Part shown: in pieces, positions 34,242 to 42,851 of the stretch | How positions within the stretch are numbered: position 1 is the stretch's first letter | Layout: each line of letters starts with the position of its first letter | From: Variovorax paradoxus | GTDB taxonomy: Bacteria; Pseudomonadota; Gammaproteobacteria; Burkholderiales; Burkholderiaceae_C | Direction: 5' to 3' | Assembly: GCA_016806145.1 (NCBI GenBank) | Contig: CP063166.1 | Coordinates: 4,650,001 to 4,714,000, forward strand | DNA: 64,000 nt | Made by a program: the position numbers and the translations under genes | The notes under the pieces: generated by a model | Told to the model about the DNA's origin: nothing | The model's input: only the letters and a program-made list of their open reading frames with translations | Database searches by the model: none

Positions 34242-35267
34242 TCAGGCCGCGACGGGATCGGTGGCGGCGCGCAGCAGGTCGAGCGAGCGCTCGAAGCGGC
34301 CGTCGACGAGCAAGGTGCCGATGAGGTCGTGCCAGTGCGATTCGGCACCGGCCGCCTGGCGCCAGGCATGCAGGCGGCGCGTGTAGACCTGCAGGTCGAA
34401 CTCGGCCGTGAAGCCGATGGCGCCGTGGATGGAGTGGCTCAACGCGGCGACCTCGAGCGCGGCCTCGCTGGTGCGTGCCTTGGCGACCGCCGCGCGCAGC
34501 GCATCGGGTGCGAGCGTTGGCGCATCGCCCGCGGTGCAGCCCATCTGCGCGGCCATGCGCGCGGCGAACACATGCTCGGCCATCACGCTGAGCTGGTGCT
34601 GGATCGCCTGGAACTTGCCGATGGCGCGGCCGAACTGCTGGCGCTCGTTGGCGTACTGCAGCGTGCGTTCGAACACGGCCGACAGCGCGCCCGCGAGCTG
34701 GGCCGCGAGCAGCCGTGCCTGATGCAGGCGCAGGGCCTCGCCGCCCTCGAAGGAAGGCGCGGCGGCGAGCGCATCGGCCGGCCAGCGCAGGCCGGCATCG
34801 AGCGGCGCGACGGCCGGCGTGGCCTCGGCCGCATCGACGGGCAGCAGCAGGCAGCGCGACGGCGCGCCTTCGACCTGCGCCAGCACCCAGTCGGCGACGC
34901 GGCCGAAGACCACGCGCTCGCAATGCAGCGCGCCATCGGCGTCGAGCGGGCCCGCGGCCAGCGCGATGCTGCCGCCGGGGCGCCGCACGCCGGCCTGCGC
35001 GAGCAGGGCGCGCGCGGTCATGGTCTCGGCCAGCGGCACGGGCACGGCGAAGCGGCCGCAGAGTTCGAGCAGCGCGAAGGCGTCGGCCAGCGTGAGGCCC
35101 GCGCCGTCGTCCACCGATTCGGGCAGCAGCGCATTGGCGAAGCCCGAGCCTTCGATCGCTTCCCACAGCGCGCCCGCCGGGCCGCCGGCCTCGATCTCGC
35201 GCACATGGCGCAGGGTGCAGCAGTCCTCGAGCAGCCCGCGCAGGGCGTCGGCGTAGATGTCTTCCAT
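34242..35267 (-). CDS. Acyl-CoA dehydrogenase, short subunit-like
   Basis: A 341-residue acyl-CoA dehydrogenase-like flavoprotein, shorter than the 380 of standard enzymes. The N-terminal half is weakly conserved; the C-terminal helical part is clear (TLQYANERQQFGRAIGKFQA, then HSIHGAIGFTAEFDLQVYTR). It lies 28 bases after a second acyl-CoA dehydrogenase gene. A pair of unequal ACAD genes is typical of alpha2beta2 enzymes such as those in steroid side-chain breakdown, in which each subunit gives half of the FAD site. That these two form one enzyme is inference. Confidence 0.85.
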   Translation of the reverse strand: MEDIYADALRGLLEDCCTLRHVREIEAGGPAGALWEAIEGSGFANALLPESVDDGAGLTLADAFALLELCGRFAVPVPLAETMTARALLAQAGVRRPGGSIALAAGPLDADGALHCERVVFGRVADWVLAQVEGAPSRCLLLPVDAAEATPAVAPLDAGLRWPADALAAAPSFEGGEALRLHQARLLAAQLAGALSAVFERTLQYANERQQFGRAIGKFQAIQHQLSVMAEHVFAARMAAQMGCTAGDAPTLAPDALRAAVAKARTSEAALEVAALSHSIHGAIGFTAEFDLQVYTRRLHAWRQAAGAESHWHDLIGTLLVDGRFERSLDLLRAATDPVAA

Positions 35268-35295
35268 GCTTTGGTTCCTTATTGGCGCCGCGGGC

Positions 35296-36459
35296 TCAGC
35301 GCAGGCCGAGGCCGCGCGCGATCATTCCGCGCAGGATGTCGCGCGTGCCGCCACGCAGCGAGAACGAGGGCGCGACCTGGGTCACGTATTCGAGGGTGAG
35401 CAGCAGCTCGAGCGGCACGGGCGTGCCCTCGGCGCGGCCGTAGAGGTCGTCTGCGATGGCGGCCGGTATCAGCTGCTCGACGCCGGTGCCCAGGTCCTTG
35501 ACCAGCGCAGCCTCGACCACCGGGCTGCCGCCTTCGGCCACCTTCCGGGTGACGGCGAGCGACATGGCGCGCAGCGGCGCGAGCTGGCCCATGATGCGGC
35601 CCGCCAGCCGCACCGCCGAGGGCGTGCGGCCGGCCTCGGTGCGCACGAAGGCCAGCCACTCGTCGAACAGCACGATGCTCGAGAACAGGCGCTCGGGGCC
35701 GCTGCGCTCGAAGGCCAGCTCGGCCGTGACCTGCTCCCAGCCGTGGCCCTCCGCGCCGATGAGCGCATCGGCGGGCAGTTGCACGTTGTCGAAGAAGACC
35801 TCGCAGAAATGCGAGTCGCCCGAGAGGTCCTCGATCGGCCGCACGGTGACGCCGGGCAGCGAGAGGTCGACGATGAGCTGCGACAGCCCTTTGTGACGGT
35901 CCTCGGGCTCGCCCGAGGTGCGCACCAGCGCGATCATGTACTGGCAGTGATGCGCATTGGTGGTCCAGATCTTCTGGCCGTTGAGCGTCCAGCCGTCGGC
36001 GCCCTTCACGGCGCGCGTGCGCACGCTCGCGAGGTCGGAGCCGGCGTTGGGCTCGCTCATGCCGATGCAGAAGAAGGATTCGCCGCGGCAGATGCGCGGC
36101 AGGTGGAAGCGCTTCTGCGCCTCGGTGCCGTACTTGAGGATCAGCGGACCGCTCTGGCGGTCGGCGATCCAGTGCGAGCCGACGGGCGCGCCGGCGTTGA
36201 GGAACTCCTCCACCAGCACGTAGCGCGCGAAGGCGCTGCGGCCGCCGCCGCCGTATTCGGTCGGCAAGGTGATGCCGAGCCAGCCCCTGGCGCCGAGCGC
36301 GCGGCTGAAGGCGCCGTCGTAGCCCGACCAGGAGCGCGCGCGCACTGGCGCCGGCACGTCCTTCAACGCCTCGGCCAGGAAAGCCCGCACGGGCGCGCGC
36401 AGCGCCTCGTCCTCGGGCGGAATCGCCGTCATCGACAGCGAGCTCAGGGCTCCACTCAT
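35296..36459 (-). CDS. Acyl-CoA dehydrogenase, full-length subunit
   Basis: A 387-residue FAD enzyme. Motifs: FFCIGMSEPNAGSDLASVRT (FAD/substrate block), WTLNGQKIWTTNAHHCQYM, HGWEQVTAELAFERSGPERL, and SFSLRGGTRDILRGMIARG at the C-terminal end. It oxidises an acyl-CoA to the trans-2-enoyl form. The ATG at 36457-36459 overlaps the CoA-transferase stop by four bases (ATGA). Its partner is probably the shorter dehydrogenase downstream. Confidence 0.92.
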   Translation of the reverse strand: MSGALSSLSMTAIPPEDEALRAPVRAFLAEALKDVPAPVRARSWSGYDGAFSRALGARGWLGITLPTEYGGGGRSAFARYVLVEEFLNAGAPVGSHWIADRQSGPLILKYGTEAQKRFHLPRICRGESFFCIGMSEPNAGSDLASVRTRAVKGADGWTLNGQKIWTTNAHHCQYMIALVRTSGEPEDRHKGLSQLIVDLSLPGVTVRPIEDLSGDSHFCEVFFDNVQLPADALIGAEGHGWEQVTAELAFERSGPERLFSSIVLFDEWLAFVRTEAGRTPSAVRLAGRIMGQLAPLRAMSLAVTRKVAEGGSPVVEAALVKDLGTGVEQLIPAAIADDLYGRAEGTPVPLELLLTLEYVTQVAPSFSLRGGTRDILRGMIARGLGLR

Positions 36460-37706
36460 GCAATCACTCCTTGGTTCGTCAGGTCGCCGATCTGCTGCGC
36501 CGACAGGCCCATCAGATCGCCCAGCACCTCGTGCGTGTCCTGCCCGAGCGTGGGCGGCGCGCGCCGGTACTGCACGGGGGTCTGCGACAGCCGCAGCGGA
36601 CTGGCCACCAGCGGGATCTCGCCCGCCACCGGATGCGCCATGCGGATCTGCGTGCCGCGCGCCTTCACCTGCGGGTCCTCGAACACGTCGGCGATGGTGT
36701 TGATGGGGCCGCAGGGCACGCCCACGCGCTCGAACAGCGCGATCCATTCGGCGGTGCCGCGCGTGAGCGTGACCTCGCGCATCAGCGCGATCAGCGCGAT
36801 GCGGTTCGCGATGCGGTCGGCGTTGGTGGCGAAGCGCGCATCGCTCGCCCATTCGGCCTGGCCCACGGCGCGGCAGAAGCTCGCGAACTGGCCGTCGTTG
36901 CCGATGGCCAGGATCATGTGGCCGTCGGCCGTGGGAAAGTCCTGGTAGGGCACGGTGTTGGGATGCGCGTTGCCCATGCGCTTCGGCTGGCCGCCGTACA
37001 GGTGGTTCATGCCCTGGTTGGCGAGGCAGGCCACCTGCACGTCGAGCAGCGCGAGGTCGATGTGCTGGCCCACGCCACTGAGGTCGCGCGACTGCAGCGC
37101 GGCCAGGATGGCGGTGCTCGCATAGAGGCCGGTGAGGATGTCGGTGAGCGCCACGCCCACCTTGACCGGGCCGGCGCCCTCCTCGCCGTCGGCGCGGCCG
37201 GTGATGCTCATGAGACCGCCCATGCCCTGCATCAGGAAGTCGTAGCCGGCGCGCTCGGCATAGGGGCCGGTCTGGCCGAAGCCGGTGATCGAGCAATACA
37301 CCAGCCGCGGATTGAGCGCGAGCAGCGAGGCATGGTCGAGGCCGTACTGCGCGAGGCTGCCGACCTTGAAGTTCTCGATCAGCACGTCGCAGCGTTTGGC
37401 GAGATCGCGCACCAGCGCCTGGCCGGCGGCGGTGGTGAAGTCGATCGCCACCGACTTCTTGTTGCGGTTGGCGCACAGGTAGTAGGCCGAGTCGCGCGTG
37501 TCGGCGCCCTCGCGGTCCTTGAGGAAGGGCGGGCCCCACAGGCGGGTGTCGTCGCCGCGGCCGGGACGCTCGACCTTGATGACTTCCGCGCCCAGGTCGC
37601 CCAGCGTCTGGCTGGCCCAGGGGCCGGCCAGCACGCGCGAGAGATCGAGCACGCGGATGTGCGAGAGCGCGCCGGGCACGGGCGCATCGGCAGATGGCTT
37701 CTTCAT
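36456..37706 (-). CDS. CaiB/BaiF-family CoA transferase 1
   Basis: A 416-residue family III CoA transferase. Signature: IRVLDLSRVLAGPWASQTLGDLGAEVIKVE, cut here to its ends, IRVLDLSRVLAGP and LGDLGAEVIKVE. Other blocks are NRNKKSVAIDF, NFKVGSLAQYGL, ITGFGQTGPYAERAGYD and the catalytic Asp region KVGVALTDILTGLYAS. It activates an acid with CoA taken from another CoA ester. Start ATG at 37706 is one base after the Bug gene's stop; an in-frame GTG at 37724 is within that gene. Confidence 0.93.
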   Translation of the reverse strand: MKKPSADAPVPGALSHIRVLDLSRVLAGPWASQTLGDLGAEVIKVERPGRGDDTRLWGPPFLKDREGADTRDSAYYLCANRNKKSVAIDFTTAAGQALVRDLAKRCDVLIENFKVGSLAQYGLDHASLLALNPRLVYCSITGFGQTGPYAERAGYDFLMQGMGGLMSITGRADGEEGAGPVKVGVALTDILTGLYASTAILAALQSRDLSGVGQHIDLALLDVQVACLANQGMNHLYGGQPKRMGNAHPNTVPYQDFPTADGHMILAIGNDGQFASFCRAVGQAEWASDARFATNADRIANRIALIALMREVTLTRGTAEWIALFERVGVPCGPINTIADVFEDPQVKARGTQIRMAHPVAGEIPLVASPLRLSQTPVQYRRAPPTLGQDTHEVLGDLMGLSAQQIGDLTNQGVIA

Positions 37707-37707
37707 C

Positions 37708-38715
37708 TCACTGCTGCTCGACACGGGCCGTCACCGCGATGCGCTTCCAGAGCTGGATCTCGGCGTTCTGGAAGTTGCGCATCTCCTCGGGGCCGCCCTG
37801 CATCACCTCGGCGCCGATGCGCTCGTAGAACTCGCGCGTCTCGGGCATCTTCTCGATCTTCGTGAGCAGCGCGGCGAGCTTCTCGGTCTCGGCCTTCGGT
37901 GTCTTCGCCGACACCATGCCGGCGACCCAGGTGTAGGCCGTGAAGCCCGGCAGGCCGGCCTCGGCCGCCGTGGGCACCTCGGGCAGCGCGGGCACGCGCC
38001 GGTCGGAGGCCACGGCCAGCGCATGCACCTTGCCCGAGCGCGCGAGCTCCTGCACGCTGGTGATCTCGGCGAAGGCGAAGTTCACCGTGCCCGAGACCAC
38101 CGCGATCACGGCCTCGGCCGCGCCCTTGAACGGCACGTGCGCGGTCTGCACCCTGGCCGCGTCGTTGAAGAGTTCCGACATCAGCTGGTAGCCGGCCGAA
38201 CCCGCGCCGTAGTTGAGCACGCCGGGCCTGGCCTTGGCGCCCGCGATCAGCGCCGGCAGTGTCTTGTATTCGGAGTTGCCGGGCACGACGACCAGCGCGG
38301 GCGAACGCATCATCATCGTGAGCGGTGCGAGGTCGGCCACGGGGTCGTAGGGCAGCTGCCTGAACAGCGCGACGTTGACCGCGAGCGTGGAGTTGCTGCC
38401 GACGAACACGGTGTAGCCGTCGGCCGGCGCCGCGAGCACGGCCTTCACGGCGATGAAGCCGTTGGCGCCGGGCTTGTTCTCGACCACCACGGGCTGGCCC
38501 GTGAGTTCGTTGAGCTTGCGCGCGAAGTAGCGCGCCGAGGTGTCGGTGCCGCTGCCCGGCGGGAAGGGCACGACGAACTTGATCGGCTTCGACGGAAAGT
38601 CCTGCGCGGCGGCCGGGGCGGCGCTGCCCAGCAGGCCCCAGCCGAGCAGCAGCGCGGGCGCGATGCCGAAGGTGCGGCGGCGCGCGGTGCGGGTCTTGCG
38701 TGGTGTGGTGCTCAT
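37708..38715 (-). CDS. Bug/TctC-family periplasmic solute receptor 3
   Basis: A 335-residue receptor with a signal peptide (basic RKTRTARRRTFGI then a hydrophobic stretch, cut near AAAQ). Fold motifs: DFPSKPIKFVVPFPPGSGTD, VENKPGANGFIA, NYGAGSAGYQLM and HVPFKGAAEAVIAV. It lies in the middle of the catabolic operon, next to Bug receptor 4. Likely binds the acid whose breakdown the operon encodes; no permease is nearby. Confidence 0.92.
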   Translation of the reverse strand: MSTTPRKTRTARRRTFGIAPALLLGWGLLGSAAPAAAQDFPSKPIKFVVPFPPGSGTDTSARYFARKLNELTGQPVVVENKPGANGFIAVKAVLAAPADGYTVFVGSNSTLAVNVALFRQLPYDPVADLAPLTMMMRSPALVVVPGNSEYKTLPALIAGAKARPGVLNYGAGSAGYQLMSELFNDAARVQTAHVPFKGAAEAVIAVVSGTVNFAFAEITSVQELARSGKVHALAVASDRRVPALPEVPTAAEAGLPGFTAYTWVAGMVSAKTPKAETEKLAALLTKIEKMPETREFYERIGAEVMQGGPEEMRNFQNAEIQLWKRIAVTARVEQQ

Positions 38716-38728
38716 GGTGCCTCTCCGG

Positions 38729-39739
38729 TCAATCGAGCGTCACGCCCGTGGCCTTGACCACGCCGGCCCAGCGCGCGAGTTCCTTGCGCACGTAGGCGCC
38801 GTACTCGGCGGGGGTCGAGCCCAACGGCTCGGCGCCCTGCAGCGCGAGCCGCTCGCGCACGTCGGGTGCCTTCAGCGCCTTGACGATCTCGGCATTGAGC
38901 CGCTCGACCACCGGCGCCGGCGTGCCCGCGGGCACCATCACGCCCTGCCAGGCGCCGACCTCGAAGCCCGGCATGCCCGACTCGGCCAGCGTGGGCACGT
39001 CGGGGAACAGCGACATGCGCTTGGCCGTGGTCACGGCGAGCATCTTCATGCGCTTGTCGCGCACGAAGGCCATCACCGAGTTGACGGTGTCGGTCATGAA
39101 CTGGATCTGGCCGCCGACCAGGTCGACGTCGGCCGGCGCGCTGCCCTTGTAGGGCACGTGCGCGGCATCGATGCCGTTGGCCTGCACGAACTGGAAGGCG
39201 CCCAAGTGCGTGACGTTGCCGTTGCCCGCCGAGCCGTACGAGAGCTTGCCGGGATGCGCCTTGGCATAGGCCACGAATTCCTTGACGTTGTTGGCCGGCA
39301 CCGAGGGATGGGTGACCAGCGCGAGCGGCACCACGGCCACCAGCGCGACGGGCGCGAAGTCCTTCTGCACGTCGTACGACACGCTCTTGTAGAGCGCCGG
39401 GCTCAGCGCGATCGAGGAGGTGTTGTAGAGCAGCGTGTAGCCGTCGGCCGGTGCCTTCGCCACCAGCTGCGCGCCGATGTTGCCGTTGGCGCCGCCGCGG
39501 TTGTCGACCAGCACGTTCTGGCCCAGCTGCTCGGAGAGCTTCTGCGCCAGCACGCGCGCCACCAGGTCGGTGGGGCCGCCCGGCGGGAAGGGCACGACCA
39601 TGGTGATCGGCTTGCTCGGGTAGCCGCCGCCCTGCGCGAAGGCGGGAGCCGCCGACGCGGCGAGGATGGCGGCCGCGGTGGCGAGCAACAGCGATCGCCG
39701 CTGGGGCGGGCGCGCGGCGCCAGGGGTTCTGGAATGCAT
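38729..39739 (-). CDS. Bug/TctC-family periplasmic solute receptor 4
   Basis: A 336-residue receptor. Signal with RRSLLLATAAAILAASAAPA, cut after AFAQ. Motifs: YPSKPITMVVPFPPGGPTDL, VDNRGGANGNIGAQLV, HVPYKGSAPADVDLVGGQ. The ATG at 39739 has GGAGA nine bases upstream; the frame extends 46 codons further but that part is not signal-like. Sits 13 bases before receptor 3. Confidence 0.92.
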   Translation of the reverse strand: MHSRTPGAARPPQRRSLLLATAAAILAASAAPAFAQGGGYPSKPITMVVPFPPGGPTDLVARVLAQKLSEQLGQNVLVDNRGGANGNIGAQLVAKAPADGYTLLYNTSSIALSPALYKSVSYDVQKDFAPVALVAVVPLALVTHPSVPANNVKEFVAYAKAHPGKLSYGSAGNGNVTHLGAFQFVQANGIDAAHVPYKGSAPADVDLVGGQIQFMTDTVNSVMAFVRDKRMKMLAVTTAKRMSLFPDVPTLAESGMPGFEVGAWQGVMVPAGTPAPVVERLNAEIVKALKAPDVRERLALQGAEPLGSTPAEYGAYVRKELARWAGVVKATGVTLD

Positions 39740-39822
39740 GGGCTTGTCTCCGATTTGTCGTTGGAACTGGGAACGGGTGGTGCGGCGGGATCGCGCTCTG
39801 CGGGCGCTCGCCCCGCGCGGGC

Positions 39823-40329
39823 TCAGGACGGGTCGCGCCCCGCGAGCAGCCGGCGCGCGTCGTAGTGCATGACGCACTGGCCGTGCTGGTTGAAGACGGT
39901 GATGCGCGAATCGACGATGGCGCGGCCGCCCTTCGAGGTCGGCCGGATGCCGGTGACCTCGACCACCGCCTCGATGCGGTCGCCCACGCGCACCGGCGCA
40001 TGGATCTTCTGCACCAGCTCGAGCATCGCGAGGCCGGTGCCCTGGATCATGGTCTGCAGGATGAAGCCCTCGATCAGCGTGTAGGTCAGCGCGGCCGGCA
40101 CCGGGCGGCCGGCGATCGCGCCGGCCTCGTAGTCGGCGTCGATGAAGATCGCCTCGACCATGCCGGTCACGCCGATGAAGGCGACGAGGTCGGCCTCGGT
40201 GATGGTGCGGCGGAAGGTGCGCAGGCGCTGGCCCAGCGCCAGGTCCTGCCAGACGAAGCCCTGGCCGAGGCGCGGCAGCGCGGCGTCCTCGGCGGTGAGG
40301 CGGGGCAAGGTATCGGTCTTGTCGTTCAT
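39823..40329 (-). CDS. MaoC-like hydratase/dehydratase domain protein
   Basis: A 168-residue protein with a hot-dog fold. Family features: LGQRLRTFRRTITEADLVAF (start of the MaoC motif), then YEAGAIAGRPVPAALTYTLIE and VRVGDRIEAVVEVTGIRPTS. In R-hydratases the catalytic pair is Asp and His in D-x-x-x-x-H; here the residues are changed (ITEADLVAFIG), so activity may be non-hydratase. ATG at 40329 chosen (MNDKTDTLP); the frame begins upstream at 40377. Part of the CaiB-MaoC-Bug operon. Confidence 0.82.
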   Translation of the reverse strand: MNDKTDTLPRLTAEDAALPRLGQGFVWQDLALGQRLRTFRRTITEADLVAFIGVTGMVEAIFIDADYEAGAIAGRPVPAALTYTLIEGFILQTMIQGTGLAMLELVQKIHAPVRVGDRIEAVVEVTGIRPTSKGGRAIVDSRITVFNQHGQCVMHYDARRLLAGRDPS

Positions 40330-40348
40330 GCGGTTCTCGCTGCGTTGT

Positions 40349-41542
40349 TCAGGCGGAAGGGACGATCGCGGCGCCATCGGCGATCAGCGCATCGACATGC
40401 GCGCCCGGCACGCCGGCCGCCACCAGGCTCTCGCGCGTGTGCTCGCCCAGGCGCGGCGGCATGCGCACGGGTGCGCGCTCGCCGTCGAAGCGCACCGGCA
40501 CGCCCGGAAAGCGCAGCCGGCCCATGCGCGGGTCGTCGAGCTCGGCGAAGAAGCCGGTGGCCGCCAGGTGCGGGTCGCGCGGCAGGTCCTCGAGCCGGTT
40601 GACCGGCGCGGCCGGGATCTCGAGCCGCTCGCAGGTGGCGAGCCAGTGCGCGGTGCTGCCGCGCGCGACGAAGCCGCCGGCCAGCGCGAGCAGTTCGCCG
40701 ATGTGCTGCGTGCGCGCGGCGATGTCGGTGAAGCGCGGATCGTCGGCCAGCGCGGGCTCGCCCACCTCGGCGAAGAAGCGGCGCCAGTGCAGCGAGGTGT
40801 ACGGCATCATGCAGATGTGGCCGTCGGCGGTGCGCCACGGGCGGCGCCAGGGCGTGAGCACGCGCGGATAGCCGGCCTCGGCCAGCGGCGGCTCGAAGTG
40901 GTTGCCGTAGAGGTGCTCCACGAGGTTGAAGGACACCATGGTCTCGAACATCGGGATCTCGACGAAGCCGCCCTGCCCCGTGCGCTCGCGCCGGAACAGC
41001 GCGGCCAGGATGGCCTGGGCCGCGACCAGCGCGCAGGTCTTGTCGGCCGCGATGGTCGGCAGGTAGCGCGCCTCGCCCGACTGCATCTGCATGAGCGAGG
41101 CCAGGCCCGACATGCCCTGGATCACGTCGTCGTAGGCCGGCCGGCCCGCGTAGGGACCGTGCTGCGAGAAGCCGTGCAGGCCCGCGTAGACCAGGCGCGG
41201 AAAGCGCTCGAGCAGCGTGTGCGGATCGATGCCCAGGCCGCCGAGCTTCTGCGGCCGCATGCTGTGCATGAACACGTCGGCCTGCGCCACCAGCGCCATC
41301 AGCGCCTCGCGCGCGGCGCCCTGCTTGAGGTCGAGCGCCACGCTCTTCTTGCTGCGGTTGCTGCCGAGGAACACGGCCGCCATGCCGGGCTCGGCCGCGG
41401 GGCCGGTGTGGCGCGTGGAATCGCCCTCGGGCGGCTCGACCTTGATCACCTCGGCGCCGTAGTCGGCCAGCGTCTGGCTGGCCAGGGGTCCGAACACCAC
41501 GCTCGAGAGGTCGAGCACCTTCACGCCCTGCAGGGGAAGCAT
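40349..41542 (-). CDS. CaiB/BaiF-family CoA transferase 2
   Basis: A 397-residue family III CoA transferase and the first gene of the leftward operon. Motifs: GVKVLDLSSVVFGPLASQTL, ADYGAEVIKVEPPEGDSTRH, SNRSKKSVALDLK, GFSQHGPYAGRPAYDDVIQG, and IAADKTCALVAAQAILAA with the catalytic Asp. It differs clearly from CoA transferase 1, so the pair may act on two different acids or steps. The divergent LysR gene starts 89 bases upstream. Confidence 0.93.
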   Translation of the reverse strand: MLPLQGVKVLDLSSVVFGPLASQTLADYGAEVIKVEPPEGDSTRHTGPAAEPGMAAVFLGSNRSKKSVALDLKQGAAREALMALVAQADVFMHSMRPQKLGGLGIDPHTLLERFPRLVYAGLHGFSQHGPYAGRPAYDDVIQGMSGLASLMQMQSGEARYLPTIAADKTCALVAAQAILAALFRRERTGQGGFVEIPMFETMVSFNLVEHLYGNHFEPPLAEAGYPRVLTPWRRPWRTADGHICMMPYTSLHWRRFFAEVGEPALADDPRFTDIAARTQHIGELLALAGGFVARGSTAHWLATCERLEIPAAPVNRLEDLPRDPHLAATGFFAELDDPRMGRLRFPGVPVRFDGERAPVRMPPRLGEHTRESLVAAGVPGAHVDALIADGAAIVPSA

Positions 41543-41594
41543 CGTCTGTTTGTCTCCTGCGCCGATTCTGCGAAGGGGACCGGATGCCGTCCAA

Positions 41595-41617
41595 TATCAA
41601 ATACCTGCTCTGTGATA
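41595..41617. promoter_or_regulatory. Candidate LysR operator
   Basis: TATCA (41595-41599) and TGATA (41613-41617) form an inverted repeat with a 13-base spacer in the AT-rich gap between the CoA transferase operon and lysR; it contains T-N11-A-type pairs, as expected for a LysR site overlapping both promoters. Confidence 0.5.
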
Positions 41618-41630
41618 CCGTTTACAGATC

Positions 41631-42524
41631 ATGGACACCCGCCAGCTGCGCCACTTCGTGGCCCTTGCCGAGACGCTCAACTTCCACCGCGCGGCCGAGC
41701 GCCTGCACATGGCGCAGCCGCCGCTGTCGGCCTCGATCCGCCGGCTCGAGGAACAGGTGGGCGTGCCGCTGTTCGTGCGCAACCGGCGCGGCACCGAGCT
41801 CACGCCCGCGGGCGCGGCGGCGCTCGAGGAGGCGCGGCGCGCGGTCTTCCATGCCGAGCAGTTCGCGCGCGCGGCGCAGGCGGCGTCGCGCGGCGAGGCC
41901 GGCATCCTGCGCGTGGGCTTCGTGGGCTCGGCCACCTATGCGCTGATGCCGCGCGTGCTGCCGCGCTTTCGCGCGCGCTATCCGGGCGTGCAGCTGCAGC
42001 TCGGCGAATCGACCACCGCGCGCATCGTCGAGATGGTCGAGGCCGGCGACGTCGACGTGGGCCTGGTGCGCTTCCCGATCGGGCGCGCCTGCCACGCGCG
42101 CATCTTCCCGGCCGAGCGCGACGTGTTCGTGGCCGCGGTCGCGGCCGACCATCCGCTCGCGCGGCGGCGTCGCCTGGCGCTGGCCGACCTGGCCGACGAG
42201 CCCTTCGTGATGTACGGCGCGATGGAGGTGCCCGGCCTGCATGCGGCGGCGCTCCTGGCCTGTCAGCAGGCGGGCTTCATTCCCAACGTGCAGCAGGAGG
42301 CGGTGCAGGTGCAGACGCTGATCAGCCTGGTCGAGAGCGGCCTGGGCGTGGCGCTGGTGCCCTCGGTCGCGACGCGCCATGTGGCGCGCAACGTCGTGTT
42401 CAAGCCGCTCTCGGGCGCGGGCGCGCAGGTCGCGATCGGCATCGCGCTCGCGCTGCCGCCGGGCGCGCAGACCTCGGCGGCGCAGCGCTTCCTCGAGAGC
42501 GTGCTGGAGCAGCCCGACGCTTAA
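41631..42524 (+). CDS. LysR-family transcriptional regulator
   Basis: A 297-residue regulator. Helix-turn-helix at residues 1-60: MDTRQLRHFVALAETLNFHR, then AAERLHMAQPPLSASIRRLE. The C-terminal effector domain starts near residue 90 (LRVGFVGSATYALMPRVLPR) and includes YGAMEVPGLHAAALLACQQ. Start ATG at 41631. Divergent from the eight-gene operon, so it probably controls it in response to an acyl or acid effector. Confidence 0.92.
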   Translation: MDTRQLRHFVALAETLNFHRAAERLHMAQPPLSASIRRLEEQVGVPLFVRNRRGTELTPAGAAALEEARRAVFHAEQFARAAQAASRGEAGILRVGFVGSATYALMPRVLPRFRARYPGVQLQLGESTTARIVEMVEAGDVDVGLVRFPIGRACHARIFPAERDVFVAAVAADHPLARRRRLALADLADEPFVMYGAMEVPGLHAAALLACQQAGFIPNVQQEAVQVQTLISLVESGLGVALVPSVATRHVARNVVFKPLSGAGAQVAIGIALALPPGAQTSAAQRFLESVLEQPDA

Positions 42525-42543
42525 GGGCGCCGGGCCTCGCTGC

Positions 42544-42701
42544 TCAGGACTTCTTCGAGAAGTCCAGCGCGCTCGTCAGGTCGCCCAGGGCCGGCAGGCC
42601 GTTCTGGGGGGGGCCTTGGCCGGCGAGCTGTCGGCGTCGGCATTCGGATGCAGCGGCGCGCCGCGCACGGCCGCGCGCAGGCCCTGAACGTCGGTATCCG
42701 C
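42544..42701 (-). pseudogene. C-terminal remnant of an unidentified gene, frameshifted in a C run
   Basis: On the minus strand the last 26 codons end NGLPALGDLTSALDFSKKS, an ordered C terminus, but no start or ribosome site precedes them. Just upstream the reading continues in another frame as DVQGLRAAVRGAPLHPNADA, and the two frames meet at an eight-C run (plus-strand G run at 42606-42613). Adding or removing bases there would join them into one tail of about 50 residues, preceded by an in-frame TAG at 42703-42705. So this looks like the surviving end of a longer gene, but a sequencing error in the run is possible. I cannot name the protein. Confidence 0.45.
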
Positions 42702-42851
42702 CTACACGCGCTGCCGCTTCGCCCGACAACGCGCGTTCATGCGGCAGCGCATCATTCCTTTCGTCGGAGCGCCCGCCGCATGCGCGCCGACATCGCGAGC
42801 GCGCCAGGCCGGCCGCCCGGATTCCTCCCGACGGCGCCCTTGCGTGACGAC

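Noticed and set aside
37707..37724. GTG at 37724 as start of CoA transferase 1
   Set aside because: It lies inside the Bug3 coding end; ATG at 37706 directly after the stop fits the operon spacing.
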